A stretch of 64,000 bases of DNA. Source: Euwallacea fornicatus (taxonomy: Eukaryota; Arthropoda; Insecta; Coleoptera; Curculionidae). Each line of letters begins with the position of its first letter. The first letter of the stretch is position 1. This document shows, piece after piece, positions 56,908-64,000 of this stretch. Under the pieces are notes generated by a model. The model searched no databases and was not told the DNA's origin. It saw only the letters and a list, made by a program, of their open reading frames with translations. The DNA lies in assembly GCF_040115645.1 (NCBI RefSeq), contig NC_089542.1:1798001-1862000 (forward strand). The letters are read 5' to 3'. A program made the translations under genes and the position numbers.

Positions 56908-58002
56908 CTACGTGCCGCCCACTAACACCTGCACGAATCCGTCCCACTCGTTCACCGAATCAGTCCGTGACGTGGACGGTTCCTTCCACTCGTCGCTATT
57001 ATTGCTGAGTCCGAGCTCCGCGTAGAGCTCGTTGTTGTTCATCGCCTCTAAGTCACTCTGGCTGGTTAGACTCAGCACAGAGCTCCAGTTGATCGGCCTT
57101 CCTAGCTCGCTATCTTCGTCCCCCAGGCCCGAATCAGTGTCGGGGGCTGCGCTAGGGAAGGGGGTGGCTCTCCCCGAGGAACAGGCCATGTCGCGCAAGC
57201 TCTGCTCATAGTTATTGGGCTCCGTGACTGGGCATGGCCTCGTGGGGGGAGTCATCTCGGGTAACATGGGGTAACTGGGTTCCGGCGGGTCCGCCTCCAT
57301 CTCCCGCTCCAACCGCCTGAGAGTGTTGCAGATGAGCACCGACCTGCGCAACGAGGGGTCAGAGCATTGCCGGTACCTCGCCAGCTTGCACATGGAGAGG
57401 TTTAACACAGCCAGCCTTCTTTGTCGGTAGCAGGGCACGTGACACCACCGTGTCCTACCATCGCAGCAACGTACGCGCGTTTTCACCTGGGGCGAAGCAC
57501 CTAGCTCCAGGTACGACTTCCCGTTCTCTTCGCAGCGGATTGTCTGTTGCTGCGGGGGCTGGTAGTACTGCCAATAGTCGGTTTGGGATTGGTATCTAAG
57601 GTAAATCTCCAGTAAAAAAAAAAAAAGTCCTCAAAAGGAAGAGCAAACATACCTCCCATAGGGTTGTTGAGGGACAGGAGTGGCAAACCTTGGGGGGTCA
57701 AAGGGGGGCACCATTCCGGCGCACTTCTCGTCGTCACTGAGCTCGTCCTCGAACTCGTCGTCGTCAAACTCGTCCTCGCTGAGTAGCGAGGCCGCCAATG
57801 AGGGCGTGGGTGCTCGCCAGGCGTCCGCCGCGGGCACCGCCACCGCCCTCAGGCGGGCGATACAGTCGTCGCTGCTCGTCGATGCGGAAGAGGATGACTC
57901 CCACTTACAAGATTTCGCATTCGGGGTCACTTCGGCGTCCAAAGACTCGAACTTACGCTTTCCGGTTACTACCGCTGTGGTGGTCGCCTGCAAACCCATC
58001 AT
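56908..58002 (-). CDS. tara: Taranis-type SERTA-domain transcriptional coregulator
   Basis: Two coding exons, 58002-57653 and 57595-56908, with a 57-bp intron containing a poly(A) run; 345 residues. A 5' UTR acceptor (tttcag) ends at 58012, so at least one upstream exon exists. The first part has RKFESLDAEVTPNAKSCKWE (N-terminal homology block) and an acidic stretch (LSEDEFDDDEFEDELSDDE). The SERTA motif lies at about 180-216: VLNLSMCKLARYRQ, DPSLRRSVLICNTLRRLE. The C-terminus has TPFPSAAPDTDSGLGDED and RPINWSSVLSLTSQSDLEAM, conserved in Taranis/TRIP-Br proteins. Taranis is a nuclear coregulator linking trithorax/Polycomb function, cell-cycle control and, in flies, sleep. Drosophila isoforms are much longer. 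GC- and CpG-rich codon use contrasts with AT-rich neighbours. ATG 58002 is followed immediately by a second in-frame ATG. Confidence 0.9.
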
Positions 58003-59060
58003 GGCACAACTCTGAAACAAGAGAAACTCCCATTATTATAACGTTAATTGCAGGAGGGTAGTGTTAGAACATGTTGCCATCTGTATGACAGTTAAATAAG
58101 CTTAAAACCTGGAACGGAACATCGAGAACGCCACCTACGTTAACTGAAACAGATTGTATTAAAATCAAGACAGGGTATTTTAGTGAGAGCGCAAAATTTC
58201 CTTGAGTTAAGTTGTTGTAAAGAAAATCATGCAAAAGACCTCTCATCGGGTTAATTGAAATGACTTTGATTTCATAATTCATCAAGAAACTCCGCCTTAT
58301 CACGTGAAAAATAATACACATTTAATGTTGAATTTCCAATAAAATCGTTTAATTCATTTATAGTTTCGCAGGCGCCATCTGTGTGAGAATGGCAGAAACT
58401 GCGCAGTGGTGCTAGCAGGATAGGTAGTTGGTTGTGCCACAGAGAGCGCCAATAGTTTTCACAGAAAGAGAATCAAGTTTATTGTACTTCCTGTTATCCT
58501 CCGCAACTGAACGCGATCGAGTTTCTGAGTATAATTTAAATTGAAGCCTTGCGGTTGTCGCACAGGTGATATCTCAAATAATGAAATAATTTTTTGGTGA
58601 TTTCGGGAGACAGACAAGACATTTATTCTTAATCAGTTGTTTTGTCCTTTTTAGATTGACCGTTACCAACACCATCTATAAGCCAGTGGCGAAGAAGATA
58701 AGTGCATCACTTTAGGATTTTCAACTTCTATGGGGAGCGTTCAGTTAAAAGCTTCCCAACTCCGCATGTCAGTTTACTATATGATTATTCATCTTACGAT
58801 GTTAATGTAATGGTAGCTAAGTTATTAAGAGGAAATATCTCGTCCGGGTTGCCCTCTGAGATGCCGGACAACCTGTTATTATAAGACTCATTTGCCTACA
58901 ACTAATAATGCCCCGGCAATGGGCAGAGTAGTCTTGGCCATGTATGTGACAGCCGAGAGGAGCCAGTAGTAAATTATTGCGTTCTCTAATTGCACAAATA
59001 AGTCGCCGCCGAACGAGGCAAAGTACGCCGCTGTTGCCAGGTCTACAGGGAGATGTATTT

Positions 59061-59300
59061 CGCCCTCTAAAATCTGGTAGAAGTACTAGGGACGGAAGTC
59101 TGACTGTCTTCGCTAGGGAGCAATAGCAGTCAGTTGTTTTGTTGCTCGTAAGAACGCCATCTAAAAGTTGGTAGCCGCATTAGGGGATGAAACAGTAGTG
59201 CGCTCGCTAAATGGCGCCAGCCATCAGTGTTTTTACTGCCATTGGCATCTAAAGTCCGGTAGCTTTACTTAGGGTTGTTGGCGCTATCTTTACAGGATGT
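59061..59300. repeat. Tandem repeat, unit about 90 bp
   Basis: Units begin cgccctctaaaatctggtag (59061), cgccatctaaaagttggtag (59155) and ggcatctaaagtccggtag (about 59244), spaced 94 and 88 bp, with partly conserved text after each start. A weaker copy may precede 59061. Confidence 0.75.
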
Positions 59301-59389
59301 TAGTCATTGCGTAACATGTCTTCATGTTATTTTCATGTTTTTGCCGGCTCTAGGGCACTCAGCCAAAGCTAAACGAAGGCAAAAATAAG

Positions 59390-59660
59390 CGGTTCTAACG
59401 CGCTGTCGCTCGTATTTCGAAACAGGATGTTTTTAACGATGATATAGCGGTTGTGGCATTTCTTGCAACTCCGCCACTTGGCAACGCGGCCCCGCGTTCG
59501 TGTTGTAAACGTCCCATGGTCGAAAATAACCTTGAGGAGACGTAGTTTCTCATGACACAAGCACAGGCGAGCGAACGAACGGGCGATCGGCCTTCGACCA
59601 AGTAAAACCGGCCCCGTGATGCCGCGTTGCCACGTTTAAGTTGCCTGCGGGGCGTTGCCA
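59390..59660 (-). promoter_or_regulatory. CpG-dense segment, candidate tara promoter
   Basis: CpG-rich text (caacgcggccccgcgttcg and gcgagcgaacgaacgggcga) stands out in an AT-rich region about 1.4 kb upstream of the tara 5' UTR acceptor. No TATA box is visible. The link to tara is inferred from position only. Confidence 0.35.
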
Positions 59661-62600
59661 CATTTCTTTTTGGGAAACCTTCAAATTCGCCATCAGAGAT
59701 TAGTCCAAATTTTAGGAAAAAAAATGCAATTAACGCCTAATTATGGTTGAAAAGGTGGCAGCATGGTCGTTGCGTGTAGAACCGCAGTACCACCAGCACT
59801 AGGGAAAAAAGGTAATGAGCATTTTTTAGGCAATTTGGAAGGTTTCAGTGGAATTTTCGCGATGGAGAGTGCCGAGTATTGAGCGCGCACCATCCAACAG
59901 TACTCGGGGTACTTTGGATGGCAATTTGCTCCTACGTCACATGTTATTTGTCGAGGCAGCAGCGTTATAATTATTATTATCTACAGTACCGAGAACAACC
60001 TTGCGGGTTTTTGATGCAGTGGCGTTTTGGCGGCTTTCCGGGGTACCACCATTTATTTTATAGAAGAAAAAGCAGGAGCTTGTATCGGGAATAAAAAAAC
60101 GTTTTTTAACACCAACACGGCAATGAGTTCATCACAGAAAGAGTTTCGATCTTTCCTCAACGTCTTTACCCTAAACCAATACACGTGACGCGCCAGTGGC
60201 GTACGGGGACTTCAACTACCTATATAAAACCACAAATCCTGGATTAGTTTAGACTCCTAGATTGCTTCCACATTAATAATCGCACCACTGTGGTTTGTTT
60301 TTTTATTTTTTGGAGTTGCTGGTTAACGTTTACGTGAAATTCGTGTTCATTTTAACTTTTGTAGCAGTGGCGTCCGAAGGGGTGAGGGGGTCAGCGTTGG
60401 AGATATAACTTGTGCACTTTGAAAACTATAATATTCGAAAAATCACTAACTGAAAGCAATATCTGCACACCTCTGAGACTTTGTCGAGACATAAACACGA
60501 GTGCACGTGGCAATGTGTAAAAAACGCGCTTACTTCACTTAAAACACAGCGGCTTGGTGCGAACACTTCAAGGGTCAATTCTAATTAGCCACATAATTGT
60601 TCAGATTATTGGCGAATTAAATTAAAAATTTCCCATGTTCCACTACTAAATTCCCGGCAGGATTACAGTTCTATGAAGTTTTAGCATGTAGCGATTTTTT
60701 TTTTAATTTATAGAGGAGTAGCGGCGCACGAGGTGAGGATTAGAAAGTTTCTCTCATGAAAAATTTAAAAACAATAAATCAACATATGCACGTCCCTGAT
60801 TTCTTGCAGATCCGTTGACAAAAGCGCTCTGACCAAAACGTAAAATAGATGCTCCATTTAAAACATATTTAGACAGTGTTGTACCGGACATTCATCAGGA
60901 GAACTTCTCGCTTATGTGCCAGTAGTGGTTTACTTTCTGGGTAATTTAATTCGAAAAATTAATTATTACTACGAGACTGAGTTTTCTGCAGGTTTAAAGC
61001 ATTTTGAGTCTCCTACAAGCAATAAGCGTTTGGACCGAGCGCAAAGAGACACAGCGGCGTCGCAAATTGCTATACTGCTTGCGAAATATTTGAAAAATGA
61101 CTACTTCGAAGTTAATAATCTTTCGTCAGTGGATTTTTGCAGCGTCGAAACCGAAGTATTAGCAGTGAAAGATAAGGTATGCACCGTCGTAGAAAATAAC
61201 AGTAGTGGATCCTACACACTTCAGAGAGTTTGATCAGCAAATGGTCAGGTTCGTGGCTATTGTAATTGGAAAATTAATGACGATACGCCAATGCGCCGTC
61301 TTGAAAATTGAAGTGTGCTTAACATTTAATAGAATTTTCATTTCAGCGGAGAGATATACAGTGGCATAGCAGCTGACGATGATGAGGGTTCAGCAGTAAA
61401 AGATTTAGAAAACTCACTCCTTGTTAAAAAAAATTACACCAACCTTGTTTGAAATTAACACTTGCACGCAAACAACTTGAGAAATGCGCCTGAGCGCACG
61501 TTCGATTAAATGTAGTAAAAAAGCAGTGGCGCAGATCTGTAGTTTAGCAGTCCACAAGAACTGCTCGTTCGTTTTTTTTGGACGCGATGATAACACGCCA
61601 TTGGGATCCTGAATAATCAATTTCGATACTACACCTGTCAGGCGTGCATTAGAAGGCAGAGGCGTTCGTTTTGGGTGTGTTTCTACACTATTAAACTCCC
61701 AACCCCAATATGAAGCAAACCGAACACTACGTCGGGGGATCGGAAAACCCTTTTTCGCCTATGGCGAATAATAAATGTGTCAATAGGTTAACCAAACCGA
61801 GGGCGTGTCCCTTAAGTATTTTTGCTGGAAAAATGATTTTGAGTCTTTAGTCTTCCAATGCAGTGCGGGTTGTCATTAATTCTCCCTAGTCAGTGGCGCG
61901 TTATCCAACGGCAAAAACACGCCCGAAGGGGGCAAAAAGATGAAAAAGTAAAGAGAAATTCTTGGTGTTGTGTGCGAGGTTGGTGAACGGCGTTCCTCAG
62001 CTCCGCTCGTTACGAGCCGTATAATCTTTTTCTCTGCTTTTATATAAGTGCGCGCTTTCTATTTAATTTACTCCTAGGCCACTTGGTCGTAACACTTTTC
62101 AGTAGTGATAGTGTAAAATTTCGAATTATCTATATATATCTTTGGTTCGCTTGGAAACAATTGAGGTACTTACAGTGCTGGCAGTGGCGCCCGGGGAAAG
62201 ATGAGGGGGCTCACGGGTTACTAGACACATTTTCACTTGTGAATACGGCGCACAGGCATAAAAATATTTTAAGAATCAACTGCACATCAACACTCAGAAA
62301 GACGAATTCGAATAGCGTGCGAAGGGCCCAGTGAAATGGTTCGAGGGCACGCACCTGCGCAATAGAGCGAAGTCCTTAAAGTTCCTACCTGGCTTAGAAC
62401 CTCGCAAGGAAGGCCGTAGCGTATTATAGTAGTGCCATTTACGGCAGATGGGAGGTTGGGTTTCAAGGCCCATTTCCTTGAAGGCTTTTTTGCACCCCAT
62501 ACGGACTAAGGTGAAAAAAGAGAGGGACTTTCCAGCTCAAATAAATAATCTACGCCAGTGATTTTTCGAAGCGCAGCTTCTTTATGGGTCCACAGTTTAC

Positions 62601-64000
62601 TTGAATTATCCAGAAACAACTCATCAGAAGTGGAGAAAGGGGGCGAACGCCCATCTTTATCCCACGTCAGATACTCTATAATTTGCATATTTCCGTGTAA
62701 TAAATTCGTATTTAAATCAAGTAACGTGCACCCCTGGTTTTTAGTAAAATAACTAGCATAAATCTGAAGATATTCTTATTTGAGTAGAATAACGGGCGGA
62801 ATAGGGGCAAGGAAGGAAGGAGGTAGGCACCCACTGCAATCCATTCATAAACTCTTACATTTATAATTGACTCCCATTCAAACGAGCTAAGTGCGCTACT
62901 GACTTTCAATAAGTTAAAGTATTTATACAGTGTTTAAGAATTTCAAAGAATTCTGGTTTCGTTAAAGAAAAATAGAGGCGTAAAGGAGGGGGTCTCATTG
63001 TAAGCTGCGATGATTGTCTATTATTGTTTTCGAGGAAATTTGCTCTCAAAATTATATTTAAAATCTCTTAAAAGTTCTTATTTAGCTGAAAAAAAACCAC
63101 TGGGGTACTAAAAGAGACAAGAAAGGGGGGATCAGTGTTGAATTCAATATTCATTTAAAACTATTATAGTTTTGACGAGTTACGAGTATTGAAACCAGCA
63201 ACATACGCCACTGGTTCTCAAGGAAATAGACGCTTACACTGACGACTTAAAATGGTGCAGAAAATCTCTAAAATATCTTATTTAATGGGGATAAACGGGG
63301 TTGTGGAAGAGAGCGAGGGCCGCATTGCCCTCCTTTTTTTCAGATTACGAATTTATGACCGTTAAAACAATTCACCTCTGTCACTGATGTTCTAGAGAAA
63401 AAAACTTAAAAGGACAGTTAAAATCTCTAAACATTTGCGGTAATTGGACAAGAATCGACAAGCTGAACCGGTAGTCCTGCGACGATTGGGAGGCATAGAG
63501 AAAGGAGGGCTGCGCTACTGATTTTATACAGAGTGAAGTAAAAAAAAAAAAAAAAAGAACGTTTGGAACACCAGTTTATTCATGTCAGTTCGGGATAGTT
63601 CGGGTCCTTGTAGCTGGAATTGAACACCATTTTACGACGAAATTCTGAGACAGCAAAGCAGAAAGGGGCAAAAAAGTCATACATCAACCAAGGCAATTTC
63701 GCCCTCTTTTAACACGTTTCTCATGAAATCCTGAGTGACGTTTGGGCCTTAAACAGGTGTCTCAAGTCACTTTTGTCATCAACGAGCCATTTCAAGATCA
63801 ACCGCAAACATTATTACCGCATAATGGGGCCCTTCGGCGTATGCCCATTCATGTGGCGCTTAAATTCCGTATACGGCCCGTGGGGCAGGTCTCGGGTTTC
63901 TTTCTTCAATTAACAAGTGCACATCGACCCGTTTCAGCTTATTTATCCTAGATTTATGATGTACAACCGAGACGGACGGACGATAATCGATTTCGACACC

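Larger units (their letters stand above)
58680..63215. repeat. Dispersed CAGTGGCG-core repeat units
   Basis: Exact CAGTGGCG at 58684, 60017, 60194, 60365, 61524, 61891 and 62182, CAGTGGCA at 61359, and inverted CGCCACTG at 63206. Neighbouring copies at 60017/60194/60365 and 61359/61524 are 177, 171 and 165 bp apart. Several are followed by G-rich text (cgaaggggtgagggggtc; cggggaaagatgagggggct). Confidence 0.65.
58013..64000. other. Repeat-rich upstream region of tara
   Basis: Nearly 6 kb without a supportable coding gene. It contains a CpG-dense patch (59390-59660), ~90-bp tandem units (59.06-59.3 kb), ~170-bp repeat cores (58.7-63.2 kb), a poly(A) tract at 63541-63556 and scattered GCGCCATCT words. 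Frames such as 60916-61233 have no family features. Confidence 0.45.

Noticed and set aside
60916..61233. 105-codon plus-strand frame in the tara upstream region
   Set aside because: Balanced composition but no motif and no splice context, and embedded among repeat cores; not enough to call a gene.
1..64000. tRNA, rRNA, CRISPR arrays, bacterial insertion sequences
   Set aside because: None seen. The spliced gene structures show a eukaryotic nuclear source, and no tRNA B-box with a matching acceptor stem was found by eye.

Overview
This is eukaryotic nuclear DNA from an insect. The evidence is AT-rich sequence, GT-AG introns (many only 48-60 bp), arthropod gene families (a Dronc-type CARD caspase, taranis, InaF-motif proteins, an igloo-like IQ protein and neuroparsin), and degenerate tandem repeats between genes. 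Neuroparsin, which Drosophila melanogaster lacks, and the very short introns fit a beetle or another non-drosophilid insect. That placement is inference. Family calls rest on reading splice-consistent translations against remembered family features; no database search was run.

Layout. 0-2.5 kb: OPA3 (minus) diverges from a five-exon CIB-type EF-hand gene (plus). 4.5-6.8 kb: an initiator caspase with CARD (minus). 7.5-11.4 kb: WDR37 (plus, eight exons), whose second exon sits next to two decayed tandem copies and whose large intron hosts an antisense coiled-coil gene. 12.4-16.3 kb: two tandem paralogous membrane RING-H2 proteins of the TRC8/RNF145 type (minus). 16.3-25.1 kb: gene-poor, with short arrays of a degenerate repeat of about 170-bp period, candidate promoters and one orphan antisense membrane-protein exon. 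25.1-25.9 kb: neuroparsin coding exons (plus). 29.4-44.85 kb: one very large minus-strand gene encoding about 3,669 residues, with an N-terminal RIIa docking domain, two giant acidic exons and four IQ motifs. 45.1-46.6 kb: DPH5 (minus). 47.2-49.0 kb: two InaF-motif units (plus). 50.6-53.2 kb: UTP25 (plus). 56.9-58.0 kb: taranis (minus), followed to 64 kb by repeat-rich upstream DNA.

The genes do not form a pathway. They cover mitochondrial upkeep (OPA3), calcium and integrin signalling (CIB), apoptosis (Dronc), ubiquitin ligation (RING pair), neuroendocrine signalling (neuroparsin), calmodulin/PKA scaffolding (igloo-like), translation-factor modification (DPH5), phototransduction-type membrane proteins (InaF), ribosome assembly (UTP25) and chromatin/cell-cycle control (tara).

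Most interesting items: the giant RIIa/IQ protein with six tandem repeats of about 76 residues and a myosin-like pair of IQ motifs split by an intron; the triplicated WDR37 exon and the duplicated IQ exon, in which every extra copy has lost its splice donor; a shared InaF 3' exon that could be read in two frames; a CRE-plus-TATA module upstream of neuroparsin; and the ~170-bp repeat family carrying paired CGCCACTG/CAGTGGCG cores.
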